64,000 bases of DNA, taken from NCBI GenBank assembly GCA_002104945.1, contig MCFH01000003.1:1302001-1366000 (forward strand). The letters are read 5' to 3'. The first letter of the stretch is position 1. Each line of letters starts with the position of its first letter. Source of the stretch: Piromyces finnis (Eukaryota; Neocallimastigomycota; Neocallimastigomycetes; Neocallimastigales; Neocallimastigaceae). Positions 1 to 15,915 of this stretch are shown one piece after another. The translations under genes and the position numbers were made by a program. Below the pieces are notes generated by a model. It searched no databases. It was not told the DNA's origin and was given only the letters and a program-made list of their open reading frames with translations.

Positions 1-302
<302 letters not shown>

Positions 303-348
303 TAAATTTCCTGTTTATTTATAATTATTTAAATATATATTTTTAAAG

Positions 349-714
349 TGTGTAAGTGAATTTAATAATAAAAACCGTATTAAATTGCTTACTTTTGTAA
401 CTGGTAATTCTCAAATTCCAGTTACAGGATTTTCAGATATGATAAATTGCTCTGGGGTTAAAGGCTTTCATATATGTAAGATAGATAGAGAAGATGGATT
501 ACCAGTTTCTCATACATGGTAATTAAATAGATTTATTATATATATATAATTTTATAATTGATTTATTTAAATTATTTATTTAAATTATAAATATTTTTTC
601 AATAAATATAGTTTTAATCAAATCGATTTACCTATTTATAAATCATATTCATCATTAAAACGTAATTTATTGTTAGCAATTACTGAAGGTTGTGATTCAT
701 TTTTAATAAAATAA
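349..714 (+). CDS. HECT-type E3 ubiquitin ligase, C-terminal two exons (gene enters from left of window)
   Basis: These two exons (349-518 and 612-714) encode the C-lobe of a HECT ubiquitin ligase, the domain that accepts ubiquitin on a cysteine and passes it to substrate. The translation reads LLTFVTGNSQIP, then GFHICKI, LPVSHTC and FNQIDLPIYKSY, the standard C-lobe signature. The catalytic Cys codon is split TG|T by the intron (donor GTAATT, acceptor ATATAG). A Phe four residues from the end (SFLIK) matches the conserved -4 Phe of active HECT enzymes. The rest of the gene lies outside the window beyond the (AAT)n intron. The exons are nearly identical to the C-lobe exons of the minus-strand gene ending at 6355. 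The gene is convergent with the helicase gene that ends at 973, 258 bp away. Confidence 0.88.
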
Positions 715-869
715 AAAAATTTCATATTGATTATTAATTAAAAAATAAAAAATACAATGATAATTTTTTTTTTTTTTTTTTTCAATATTATTATTTTTAC
801 ACATAAAATGTTATTAATTTTTAATACTTTAATTTTATATAATTTTATTTCATATTAAGACTTTGTGAT

Positions 870-873
870 AAAA

Positions 874-906
<33 letters not shown>

Positions 907-934
907 AATTAATTAATTAATTAATTAATTAATT
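870..934. repeat. (TAAA)n / (TTAA)n microsatellite
   Basis: A tetranucleotide TAAA run passes into a TTAA run in the short spacer between the convergent HECT and helicase genes. No gene is seen in the spacer. Confidence 0.85.
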
Positions 935-972
935 AATAATAATTCTTTTATAATTAAAAAATCTTTTTTACT

Positions 973-3924
973 CTAAGTCTTTAATTCATTAATTAAATTT
1001 TTGATACAATTATTTATTGATGATTCATTAATACTAAGATTTGCCAATATTTTTACCACTTCTTTTTCTTTCTTTTCTAATACAGTTTTTATTATTTCTT
1101 TTTTCTTTTTTCTTTCTTCTTTTTTCTTTTTCTTTTCTTCTTGCTTCTTATTCCTTATTTCTTGTTTCTTTTTCTTTTCTTCTTGCTTCTTCTTCTTTTC
1201 TTCTTGTTTCTTTATTTCTTCTTTTTCCTTTTCCTCCTTTTCTTTTTTCTTTTCTTCTTGTTTCTTTTTCTCTTCTTCTTCTTTTTCTTCATTTATTACT
1301 TCTTCGAAAAAGTCTTTTGGCATGACATTCTTTGGGAAACTATGATAAAATTTGAAATAATTATTAGCTTCTTCGGTGAAACATCCCATGCTTTTAATAT
1401 CATTAATCACTTTATTCCAATTTTCATCCATTTTAAGAGTGGTAGAATTTCCAAAAATAATAAGTGATTTACGTGCACGTGTAATAGCAACATTTAGTCT
1501 TCTTTTATCACGAAGGAATCCAATTTGATTAGTTCTGGAACGAACAGTAGATAGAATAACAATATCACTTTCTTGACCTTGATATCCATCAACTGTAAGA
1601 ACACTAATGAAATCAAGAATATTGGCTTTCATGAATTCATCCATGAATTTTTTATTATCTAAATTAATTTGCTTTTCATAAAATTGAATAGTCATATCAT
1701 TAAGATTATTTATGAATCGTGTTCTTTCTTCATTAAAATATTTTATCAATTTTCTTTTAATTAATGAAACTTGAGCATTATATGGTGATATAATAGCTAT
1801 TTTTTTATTGAAATAAAGATCAGGATATCTATGAAGTAGTTCAACAACACAATTTAAAACTTGAGTAGCTTCTGATTCATTACAACTAGAAGATGAATTA
1901 TTATCAGAAATACTTCCTTTTCCCATTTTACCTGATATATTAAAGAATTGAACTGGTCCTAATTTATAATCATACTTACACCATGGACCAATCCATTCTT
2001 CTGATTTAACATTTTCACCATCTGCAATTTTTTTATTGTAGAAACAGCTAGAAGCTAGTACACTTATCTTAGGATGCATACGATATTGAGTATCAAGAAG
2101 ATAAAGTGAATCTGGTGAATTTCTTTGTAAACGTTCAAAGAAACTTAAATCGTAATAACATTTTTCAGCAATTTTATTTATTACAGTTGGAGGTAGTTGT
2201 TTATGGTCACCAATAAGAACAATTTGTGGTATATCATAACATAATGGAATTAAAGTAGTTAATTCGGTTCCTTGACAAGCTTCATCGATAATTAAAAGAG
2301 AAATTTTACTTTTTATTTTTTCAATACATTTATTACCACTACTACATAGAGTACTAATGATAACATCACATTTCTTTAGATAATTTTCAATTTTCTCTTT
2401 TGATAATTTTTGATATTTTTTTCCATTTTTAGTATTTTTTTTTGGTGAATGATCATTTGGACCAAAGTGATACCTGGCTCTTTCATTTGAATATCTAAAT
2501 GTTTTAACATCATCATCTGTTTACATAAAATATAAAATATTTTTAATATAATAATAAAATATTATTAAAAAATAAATTATTAATTAAGTTAAAAAAAAAT
2601 AATTATTAAAATGTAAATAATACTTTCCAAATAAATAAATAAATAAATTATATAAATAATATAATAGTTTTTTATTTCACATTTTCAATTAATTACCTTT
2701 TTCTAATCGATCATAAATTTCATCACATGCAAAATTACTTGGAGCACAAACTAATATTTTTGTTATTCTAGACTTTTCTTTATCGACTTTAAGATGTCGT
2801 TTAATAAGTGCCTTAATTATTGTGGTTTTACCAGTGCCGGGTGGTCCTTGAATCATAGAGAACTTTCTATTCCATACTTTTTCTAAAATTAAAGATTGGG
2901 ATTGATTTAAATTAAAATCATTGATGATTTTTCTAGTAATTTCATTGACTTGAGAATCATTCTCTCTATAAAGCATACGATTATTTATATTATCGAAATT
3001 TCCTGTCGTAATAAGATTGCTTATAAAAGATGATTTTGGTGTCATTAATGCTTTATACTCTTTACAAACTGAACCAAAAGACATAACATGAATGCAAATC
3101 CAATGACTATTTCGAGTTCTATAAATTTCATATTTCAATTTTTTAATATTTGATTCATTCTTTAGTTGAGCACATTTAACCTCGAACTCTTTATTAGGAT
3201 CAATTTTTATAATAGAATTAATATTATCTACAATAGCATCATCATAGTCTGAATCAGATTTACTACTGGTATCACTATCATCATAGTCAGAATAATCTTT
3301 ATCATTATAAACATGTTCAACAAAAGCTAAAGTTTCATAATAAACTATTTTGTAGTCATCACTTACTTTAGCTAAATAAATTAAATCATTTCTATGTATT
3401 TCACCAGATGATCTTTTACCCTTTTCATCTTCTTTAATTTTTTCATAATCCATACCATTATAACCGTCAATAAAATAATATGGCATTTTTACTTTGAAAT
3501 TAAAAAATGTATCATCTAAATTTGAGTGTCTTTTATTTGATTTAAATTCTGATAAAATAACTTCAACTGCATTTCCATTGAGATATTTTACCCAATTATT
3601 TTTTTGGGTTTTCAATTTATTTATTGTACTACAAAAGTCTCTAAAAGGTTCTTTAGCTTCTAAAAAGAATAAAGGTTTCATAATCTATATTAAAAATAAT
3701 AATAATAATAGTAATAATTTATTTAATAAAATTTTGAATGAAAGATTTCATAATATTATATATATATATAATATATCATTTACTTTTATATATTCATCCA
3801 TAGAAGTATAATTATTTTTTACAGCCTCGTAATTATTTTTTGAATTTTCATCCTCAGATTTTTTTAATAATTCCCAATAAAAGGGACTTTGACTAGAATT
3901 AAAATAACTGTAATTTAAAGGCAT
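973..3924 (-). CDS. Sen1/senataxin-like superfamily 1 RNA/DNA helicase, copy A
   Basis: The gene has three exons (3924-3784, 3684-2697, 2516-973) and encodes about 890 residues. SF1 helicase motifs appear in order: I GPPGTGKTT, II DEACQ, III GDHKQLPP, IV QYRMHP, V DGYQGQESD with VILSTVRS, and VI NVAITRARKS. The order and wording fit the Upf1-like group. The N-terminal part (SMDEYIK joined to IMKPLFFLEA) resembles the region ahead of the helicase core in Sen1/senataxin, enzymes that unwind RNA:DNA hybrids and act in transcription termination. The start at 3924 was chosen because its 47-codon exon splices in phase to exon 2; the later Met in exon 2 would drop that conserved block. The C-terminus is a long Glu/Lys/Gln low-complexity tail ending in a short conserved segment (LSINESSIN). 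A near-identical paralogue lies at 12134-14965. Assignment to Sen1 rather than another Upf1-like member is inference. Confidence 0.88.
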
Positions 3925-4202
3925 AATTGATAGTTCAGTTATATTTATATTATTATGGTTTGTTTGGTAATTATTTATTTCTTTTCTTGATATTTAGTAA
4001 TATTGAAAACGATAGTATTTTTCTATTTAATAATAATTAATAATATGTAGTCAACTACTTATACATATACTTTTTTTCTTTAAAATATATTCATTAAACT
4101 ATAGATAGATAAGAGAGAAATTAAAAATTTAGAATATAAGCAATAAATTAAAATAAATTAAACATTGCGCATTGAAATTCGTGAAAATAGAAAAGAAAAA
4201 AA
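1245..4202. repeat. Duplicated 3-kb segment, copy A (partner 12285-15243)
   Basis: By eye, this stretch matches 12285-15243 almost base for base, including the two helicase introns and about 280 bp upstream of the start codon. The identity starts inside the Lys/Glu repeat of the last exon. It ends sharply near 4202, after a short A-rich run, beyond which the two copies differ. Confidence 0.93.
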
Positions 4203-4459
4203 AGGCATTATTAATATTATTTATTAATTTTTATCATTATTTTTTTTTTTTTTTTAATATCAAATATATTAATCTATAAAATGATTCATTTTTGTTCTTA
4301 TTATAATGGTCCATTAATAAAAATTTAGAAATGAAAAATTCATTTAGTTTTAGTATTATCGATCATATTCAAAAGAAAATTAACCAATCAAAATATGATT
4401 TGATTTAAAAGTTAAAATATTATTATAAATAAAACAATAATAAGAGACTAAGCTATGTC

Positions 4460-4720
<261 letters not shown>

Positions 4721-4989
4721 CTATTATCTATAATTATTATCTATTGTTTATTATTAATATTTATGTTTGCTTTTGTTTGAAAACCTTGGCTATGACTTTA
4801 TATTATGTCAAATTTATTAATATTAATAGATAATAGTAATTACATTTATTATTACAAAAGTTATATCTATTATTACATTGAATTAATAGAAATATTAATA
4901 AACTTATACTATAAATGTATCTAATGAAATTTCTAGATATTATTGTTAATGAATATTCTTATTAATACATTAATTACTTTTCCAATATT

Positions 4990-5335
4990 TTAAACAATTA
5001 TTACTATTACTATATTACTATTACTACTACTATTACTATTACTACTACTATTAACCTATTAATGTAATATTTTTTCTTTCATTTAATATTGTCAAATTAT
5101 AAAATTTAATAATAATAGAAATGAAAAAAAATCGTATATACTTATTATTATTAGTTATTCTATTAAATATTTATCAATTATATTTATTATATATTCATAT
5201 ATTCTTTAATATGCTCTTAGACTTACATCACCCATTTAAATTTTATTTTCCACTTTTTTTTTCTTCCTTTATTTATTATTTTTTTGAATATCATTATTTA
5301 TTACAATCTTTTTTTCAATTGTTGCTGAACAGTTA
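4990..5335. repeat. Diverged duplicate block, copy A (partner 15673-15915)
   Basis: After an ATTACT-rich stretch, the sequence from CCTATTAATGTAATATTTT onward matches 15673-15915 with scattered substitutions and an 8-bp indel. It lies downstream of the sharp end of the near-identical helicase segment and is visibly more diverged. It marks an older, longer duplication. Confidence 0.82.
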
Positions 5336-5831
5336 AATATTTGAATAAAACGCCACATTCAACTGTCAAAAATGAAAATTGAAAAATCAAACCTTAAAAA
5401 ATATAAAAATATCAATTTATAATTGTCAACAAAAACGGAAAATTTTAATATTAATTTAAAGTAGTTTTTTTTTTAAAAAATAAAAATATGGTAAATGGTA
5501 AAGTTAAATATTTACTTTAATAATTAAAAGTATATAGCAATAAACTACATATAAGCATATATGTATTAGTTAGCATTTTTTATTTTAATATTAAAATTAT
5601 TATAAAAATTATAAAAATTTATTGAATTTATAATTGAAAATAAAATGAATTTTGATTATTTATATAAATATAAATATATCTATTACTTTTAATATATATT
5701 TTAAATTTTCATTCATTTTTTTAATTTTAAACTTTAAAATACATTATATATATATAATATATATATAAATTATATGAATAGCATTATTTTGTCTTAAAAA
5801 CATAAAAGACTTTAACATCATAATTTATAAA

Positions 5832-5960
5832 ATGAATAATAATGAAAACAATAACAAAGATACAAATAATTTAGAGAGAAAACAAAAAATCAAGTATAAT
5901 GAAAACACAAGTAATTGTAGAATTTACTAATATTAAGGACTTCTCATTTCATAGAGTATA
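5832..5960 (+). pseudogene. Decayed copy of exon 1 of the gene at 17096
   Basis: The sequence follows exon 1 of the two-TM gene at 17096. Shared pieces include MNNN, the KDTNN segment, the DNA for EFTNI and the HRV codons before the donor, plus the following TAATTATTATAAT intron start. The frame is broken by indels, a stop replaces the Gln codon in the RVQF segment, and the GGTAAT donor has become TAGTAAT. No second exon is seen before the HECT gene on the other strand, so this is a non-coding relic. Confidence 0.72.
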
Positions 5961-6354
5961 ATTTAGTAATTATTATAATGATATTTATATTAATATAACA
6001 TAACAAAAATTTAAAAATGCATTTCAATACATTTATATAACTACTATTCCGTAAATATATAATAAATATTAACATTGATGTAGGCTGATATAAAAATAAA
6101 GATTATTTATTACATTAGAATTAATATTTATAATTAAAAATATTAAATAGAATGATTAAAAATAAATATTGTTTATTATGTTATATATATATTTTTTGTT
6201 TTATTATAGTATATTTTAAGGTCTTGATATAATATGAAATTAAAAGTAAAGTAAAAATTAACAATATCTTTTGTTTAAAACTTTGAGAAAAAAAATTGAT
6301 GAATTTTTTATCGTTTATGCTCTAATATGAAATTTTCAATATCAAACATCTCTT

Positions 6355-9444
<3,090 letters not shown>

Positions 9445-9771
9445 AATAATAAAAATATAAAGGTTAATTATAAATTATTCAAAAGTATATTTTAAGTGCA
9501 TTATTTTGTATTTAAAGAAAATATATATTTTACATTTTATAGACGTTAAATAATCATAATTTTTACAATTACGAATAATATATACATAATCAATATTGCA
9601 TGGATAAAGGTTTTTTTTCGAATTACAGTGTATTAAAGATAAATAAATTTTTTCGTTTTTTATAGCTAATTTTATATACCTTTTTATGTTTATAAATTTG
9701 TTTTATAAATGTAAATAAAAAATGTTTTATTAATAAAATTCTAAATTTATTTAATAATTTTTTATATTTAC

Positions 9772-10614
9772 CAATTATGATTATTTATATTGAAATAGGG
9801 ACTAAAAGATATATTTTTCTTTTTTGGAATTTCAATAGGAAATTCATAATATTCTTCTTCTGCCAAAAGTTTAATATTTGTTGATATTAATGATTTTAAA
9901 GATTTTAAATAATTATCTAAAAATAAAATTAAATAAAATTAAATATTATTATTATTACCATTTATTTTTTTATTTATTTATTTATTTATTAATACCTATA
10001 TTGTTATCGAAACAATATTCTTGGATATAGATACCAAATATTAATTTATTATTTTTGATTAATGGTTTTATATCCCTATTAAATACTTCTTTTGTTAAAA
10101 GATATTCATAACCATTACATATTTTTGATACACTGGCTTTGTTAAAGCAATAAAGAGATGATACTATTTATCAAATTATATAAAATAATTAGTAAAAGCT
10201 AATTACTTTTTAACACAAAAACTTAATAATAATTATATTATTTACCCATTATAATTTTAAATTCATTATTATTACACGCAATACCAAATTTAATATATAT
10301 TGTTTTAGGCATATTACTTTGAAGACATATTTTATAATCGTTGCAATTCTTCTTAATAGTAATTTTCCTTTTTCATAATTGTATATTTTTATTAGTGTTT
10401 AATAATTATTAAAATATTAATATAATATTATACCATTTATGATTACAAAGTTCAAATTCTTTATTGTTATAGCACGTTTTAGATATATTGTTTTTAATTT
10501 TTATATTCTCTTCAATAACTATATTTATATAATCCTCTTCAACAATCTGTAAATTATTGTTTTCATTTGAATTAATACTATCAATTAAAAATTTTAACTG
10601 ACTTTTACAGTCCA
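9772..10614 (-). CDS. MATH-domain exons, probable 5' part of the HECT gene (start not found)
   Basis: Four exons keep frame: 10614-10434, 10367-10246, 10163-9996 and 9916-9772. They read as a MATH (TRAF-like) domain: a strand ending FELCNHKW, then WKITI, PKTIYIKFGIA, NGYEYLLTKEVF and LIFGIYIQEY. A second MATH beginning follows (YYEFPIEI, FSPYFNINNHN). The last exon ends in TG, and the codons KAVIFKN at 9441 would continue the second MATH domain as WKAVIF. The base before the needed G, however, is preceded by AT, not AG. Either the acceptor has been lost or the HECT protein now starts at its own ATG at 9444. The first exon begins at an acceptor (ATATAG), so an upstream start exon is missing from this model. 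MATH domains bind peptides and often sit in ubiquitin ligases. Confidence 0.5.
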
Positions 10615-12133
10615 CTATATTTATATATTTATATTATTATAATATAATTGAAAATAATAAAAAATTAGTATATATATAAGTATTAATGGTTAATAATAAA
10701 ATACATATTATTATAAGATTTCTATTTATAAAGTATACTTTCGTTCGTTGTCATATTTTATATATTATTGTTTTAAAAAAAAGTATTCTTTGTAAATTAT
10801 AATTCAATAAATAATTAAAAATGCATCTATTCAATAAAGTAATGATAATATTATAAAATATTGATAATAAAAAAGAAAAATAATAATTATAGTACTTTAT
10901 ATATACTATTAATGACCATAAAAAAAAAATGTGCCCAATTTTTTTTTTCATTAAATTAAATACTTTTCAAAACTTTAATAAGCAAAAAAATTATACAATA
11001 TTTGTAGCAGTTACAAGCCACATCTTATAATAAATATTGTACTTTGTACTATTTATGATTAAACTTTTTATTAATAAATTCTTTTAATTTTTCGTATGTT
11101 TTATGAAAAAAAATACTAAAGCTTCAAAATTAATTTTATTAGTATCTTGATCAACATTAACAATATACAACAAATTAAGCTTCTTTAATTCTCCAAAAGA
11201 TCTTTTTTTCTTTATCATCTTTTCTATTATAACCATATATAATTAAAAATAGCAATATTTATAATAAACTTCATTCTTAAATATTATATCAATAATGTTT
11301 ATTACATATTTAAGGTTTAATATTTACGATAAAATGTATATTTAATACTATAAAATATTGAAAAGACTCATAATTGTAATTATTTAGTATTTTAAATAAA
11401 GGTATTAATTTGCTTTAAATAAACTTTTTTTTCGGACTATTTAGCTCTGTTTAATTGAACAAATTTTTTACAATTAATACTATTTTAAAATTACTATTCC
11501 TCTTATTATTCTATTATAATGACATATTATTTTTCTCACATAATATTTAAGATATCATAGAAATATATCCTATGGAATTAATTAATGTTGTTTAATAACT
11601 TTCCTATATCTATCATTACAAATACTACTCTAAAATAATACTACATATAAAAATTTTTATTTCAAAAACGATAAAACGATTTAAGAAATAAATATATAAA
11701 TAAAAAAAAATATTTAAAACTGAGAATATATTTTGATTATATTTATTTGAGAAACTTTATCTTTATTTATTATTTTATTAGAGTTATTGGGATAGTATGA
11801 AATTTGTATACTAATAATTATTGACTATGCAATATATTATATATATATATTAACTTTTTGCTAGATTTGTATAAATTATATAGAAAAATAAAATTGTTTT
11901 TTCTTTTTTAAATATAATATTTTTTTTTTGCCTTTATAATAATTATAATATAAGGTATTTATATATATTTTATAAAATTTCAATAATAAATTGAATTAAT
12001 TTAATTTTCTTGTTATTGATTTTTTAAAAGAAGTTAATAGCATCATTAATATAAAAACGATGATTAAAAGATTAAAGTATTATAATTCATGAGATATACA
12101 TTATTTTTACCATTATATAATAATATTATGATA
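10615..12133. other. Spacer between the HECT gene and helicase B
   Basis: This is 1.5 kb of AT-rich sequence. Apart from a possible helicase relic at 11080-11225, nothing is supported. The open frame at 10751-10951 has no homology cue and only hydrophobic AT-biased residues. Confidence 0.6.
11080..11225 (-). pseudogene. Possible decayed fragment of a third helicase copy
   Basis: On the minus strand this piece reads DDKEKKRSFGELKK, then LNLLYIVNVD and INFEALVFF, before a stop. It aligns in order with the helicase segment EDEKGKRSSGEIHRND, LIYLAKVSDD and ETLAFVEH. One frameshift lies in the A-rich run ahead of the Arg-Ser codons. No other helicase exon is visible around it. The match is weak but collinear, and it sits in the neighbourhood where helicase copies have moved. 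It was made by eye and could be chance in such AT-rich DNA. Confidence 0.4.
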
Positions 12134-14965
12134 TTAAAAATAAAAACATTCAGACATATTATTTTGTTTTTTAATTCGTGTTTTATTTATTCTTGATGAT
12201 TCATTAATATTAAGACTGGACATTAATTTTGCTATTTCTTTCTTTTCCACTTCTTGTTGAATTTTTCCTCTTTCTTTTTCTTTTTTCTTTTCTTCTTGTT
12301 TCTTTTTCTCTTCTTCTTCTTTTTCTTCATTTATTACTTCTTCGAAAAAGTCTTTTGGCATGACATTCTTTGGGAAACTATGATAAAATTTGAAATAATT
12401 ATTAGCTTCTTCGGTGAAACATCCCATGCTTTTAATATCATTAATCACTTTATTCCAATTTTCATCCATTTTAAGAGTGGTAGAATTTCCAAAGATAATA
12501 AGTGATTTACGTGCACGTGTAATAGCAACATTTAGTCTTCTTTTATCACGAAGGAATCCAATTTGATTAGTTCTGGAACGAACAGTAGATAGAATAACAA
12601 TATCACTTTCTTGACCTTGATATCCATCAACTGTAAGAACACTAATGAAATCAAGAATATTGGCTTTCATGAATTCATCCATGAATTTTTTATTATCTAA
12701 ATTAATTTGCTTTTCATAAAATTGAATAGTCATATCATTAAGATTATTTATGAATCGTGTTCTTTCTTCATTAAAATATTTTATCAATTTTCTTTTAATT
12801 AATGAAACTTGAGCATTATATGGTGATATAATAGCTATTTTTTTATTGAAATAAAGATCAGGATATCTATGAAGTAGTTCAACAACACAATTTAAAACTT
12901 GAGTAGCTTCTGATTCATTACAACTAGAAGATGAATTATTATCAGAAATACTTCCTTTTCCCATTTTACCTGATATATTAAAGAATTGAACTGGTCCTAA
13001 TTTATAATCATACTTACACCATGAACCAATCCATTCTTCTGATTTAACATTTTCACCATCTGCAATTTTTTTATTGTAGAAACAGCTAGAAGCTAGTACA
13101 CTTATCTTAGGATGCATACGATATTGAGTATCAAGAAGATAAAGTGAATCTGGTGAATTTCTTTGTAAACGTTCAAAGAAACTTAAATCGTAATGACATT
13201 TCTTTTCAGCAATTTTATTTATTACAGTTGGAGGTAGTTGTTTATGGTCACCAATAAGAACAATTTGTGGTATATCATAACATAATGGAATTAAAGTAGT
13301 TAATTCGGTTCCTTGACAAGCTTCATCGATAATTAAAAGAGAAATTTTACTTTTTATTTTTTCAATACATTTATTACCACTACTACATAAAGTACTAATG
13401 ATGACATCACATTTCTCAAGATAATTTTCAATTTTCTCTTTTGATAATTTTTGATATTTTTTTTCATATTTAGTATTTTTTTTTGGTGAATGATCATTTG
13501 GACCAAAGTGATACCTGGCTCTTTCATTTGAATATCTAAATGTTTTAACATCATCATCTGTTTACATAAAATATAAAATATTTTTAATATAATAATAAAA
13601 TATTATTAAAAAATAAATTATTAATTAAGTTAAAAAAAAATAATTATTAAAATGTAAATAATACTTTCCAAATAAATAAATAAATAAATTATATAAATAA
13701 TATAATAGTTTTTTATTTCATATTTTCAATTAATTACCTTTTTCTAATCGATCATAAATTTCATCACATGCAAAATTACTTGGAGCACAAACTAATATTT
13801 TTGTTATTCTAGACTTTTCTTTATCGACTTTAAGATGTCGTTTAATAAGTGCCTTAATTATTGTGGTTTTACCAGTGCCGGGTGGTCCTTGAATCATAGA
13901 GAACTTTCTATTCCATACTTTTTCTAAAATTAAAGATTGGGATTGATTTAAATTAAAATCATTGATGATTTTTCTAGTAATTTCATTGACTTGCGAATCA
14001 TTCTCTCTATAAAGCATACGATTATTTATATTATCGAAATTTCCTGTCGTAATAAGATTGCTTATAAAAGATGATTTTGGTGTCATTAATGCTTTATACT
14101 CTTTACAAACTGAACCAAAAGACATAACATGAATGCAAATCCAATGACTATTTCGAGTTCTATAAATTTCATATTTCAATTTTTTAATATTTGATTCATT
14201 CTTTAGTTGAGCACATTTAACCTCGAACTCTTTATTAGGATCAATTTTTATAATAGAATTAATATTATCTACAATAGCATCATCATAGTCTAAGTCAGAT
14301 TTACTACTGGTATCACTATCATCATAGTCAGAATAATCTTTATCATTATAAACATGTTCAACAAAAGCTAAAGTTTCATAATAAACTATTTTGTAGTCAT
14401 CACTTACTTTAGCTAAATAAATTAAATCATTTCTATGTATTTCACCAGATGATCTTTTACCCTTTTCATCTTCTTTAATTTTTTCATAATCCATACCATT
14501 ATAACCGTCAATAAAATAATATGGCATTTTTACTTTGAAATTAAAAAATGTATCATCTAAATTTGAGTGTCTTTTATTTGATTTAAATTCTGATAAAATA
14601 ACTTCAACTGCATTTCCATTGAGATATTTTACCCAATTATTTTTTTGGGTTTTCAATTTATTTATTGTACTACAAAAGTCTCTAAAAGGTTCTTTAGCTT
14701 CTAAAAAGAATAAAGGTTTCATAATCTATATTAAAAATAATAATAATAATAGTAATAATTTATTTAATAAAATTTTGAATGAAAGATTTCATAATATTAT
14801 ATATATATATAATATATCATTTACTTTTATATATTCATCCATAGAAGTATAATTATTTTTTACAGCCTCGTAATTATTTTTTGAATTTTCATCCTCAGAT
14901 TTTTTTAATAATTCCCAATAAAAGGGACTTTGACTAGAATTAAAATAACTGTAATTTAAAGGCAT
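12134..14965 (-). CDS. Sen1/senataxin-like superfamily 1 helicase, copy B
   Basis: The gene has three exons (14965-14825, 14725-13738, 13557-12134) and encodes about 850 residues. All helicase motifs of copy A are present and unchanged, including GPPGTGKTT, DEACQ, GDHKQLPP, QYRMHP and the RRLNVAITRAR motif VI, so both copies look functional. Over the shared part I count only a handful of residue changes: Ser to Leu in the acidic stretch, Pro to Ser in EEWIG-WCKY, Lys to Glu after ENYL, Asn-Gly to Tyr-Glu, and one added Lys plus Tyr to His near AEK. The C-terminal tail is much shorter. The Lys/Glu repeat ends at KEKERGK, then KEIAKLMSSLNINESS and a different last 20 residues. The HECT gene lies downstream on the same strand. 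Confidence 0.88.
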
Positions 14966-15243
14966 AATTGATAGTTCAGTTATATTTATATTATTATGGT
15001 TTGTTTGGTAATTATTTATTTCTTTTCTTGATATTTAGTAATATTGAAAACGATAGTATTTTTCTATTTAATAATAATTAATAATATGTAGTCAACTACT
15101 TATACATATACTTTTTTTCTTTAAAATATATTCATTAAACTATAGATAGATAAGAGAGAAATTAAAAATTTAGAATATAAGCAATAAATTAAAATAAATT
15201 AAACATTGCGCATTGAAATACGTGAAAATAGAAAAGAAAAAAA
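12285..15243. repeat. Duplicated 3-kb segment, copy B (partner 1245-4202)
   Basis: This is a near-identical partner of the segment around helicase A, in the same orientation and offset by about 11.04 kb. Introns and upstream sequence are as conserved as the exons. Confidence 0.93.
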
Positions 15244-15448
15244 AAGTACTCTGAAACTTTAAACTAATCAAATGAAAATCCATTTTAATATTTATAATCT
15301 ATTAATATAAAATTTATTCTATGTCCATTTTTTTAATAATATTTATTATAATATCCAAAAAAATTAACCAATTAAAATATGATTTAATTAAAGTTAAAAT
15401 ACCTCTGTTTTAGCAAAACTAGAAATATAATATTTTAAGATACTCCAA

Positions 15449-15672
15449 TTATTATTACTATTATATTACTATTACTATTACTATTACTATTACTATTACT
15501 ATTACTATTACTATTACTATTACTATTACTATTACTATTACTATTACTATTACTATTACTATTACTATTACTATTACTATTACTATTACTATTACTATTA
15601 CTATTACTATTACTATTACTATTACTATTACTATTACTATTACTATTACTATTACTATTACTATTACTATTA
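15449..15672. repeat. (ATTACT)n hexanucleotide microsatellite
   Basis: An almost perfect ATTACT array of more than 200 bp ends at TAACCTATTAATG. The corresponding place in copy A (about 5000-5052) has only a short, irregular ATTACT/ACT stretch. The array expanded after the older duplication, or contracted in copy A. Confidence 0.95.
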
Positions 15673-15915
15673 ACCTATTAATGTAATATTTTTTCTTTCA
15701 TTTAATATTGCCAAATTATAAAACCTTAATAATAATAGAAATGAAAATAAATCGTATATACTTATTATTATTAGTTATTCTATTAAACATTTATCAATTA
15801 TATTTATTATATATTCTTTAATATGCTCTTAGACTTACATCACCCATTTAAATTTTATTTTTCACTTTTTTTCTTCCTTTATTTATTATTTCTTTGAATA
15901 TCATCATTCATTTTT
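15673..15915. repeat. Diverged duplicate block, copy B (partner 4990-5335)
   Basis: This block shares the CCTATTAATGTAATATTTT start and the following 240 bp with the block at 5050-5310. It carries substitutions and an 8-bp deletion that truncates the small ORF seen in copy A. Confidence 0.82.

Noticed and set aside
1001-1467. Phe/Ser/Leu-rich plus-strand frames
   Set aside because: Antisense of the Lys/Glu-rich helicase tail.
5121-5336. 71-residue hydrophobic ORF starting MKKNRIYLLLL
   Set aside because: Its duplicate at 15740 is truncated by an 8-bp deletion, and the composition is what AT-rich DNA gives by chance.
10751-10951. 66-residue ORF upstream of the MATH exons
   Set aside because: No homology cue, low-complexity hydrophobic composition, and no donor joining it in phase to the next exon was found.
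13354-13557. 67-residue minus-strand frame with a Lys-rich centre
   Set aside because: A shifted frame of helicase B exon 3, whose true frame carries motif II.
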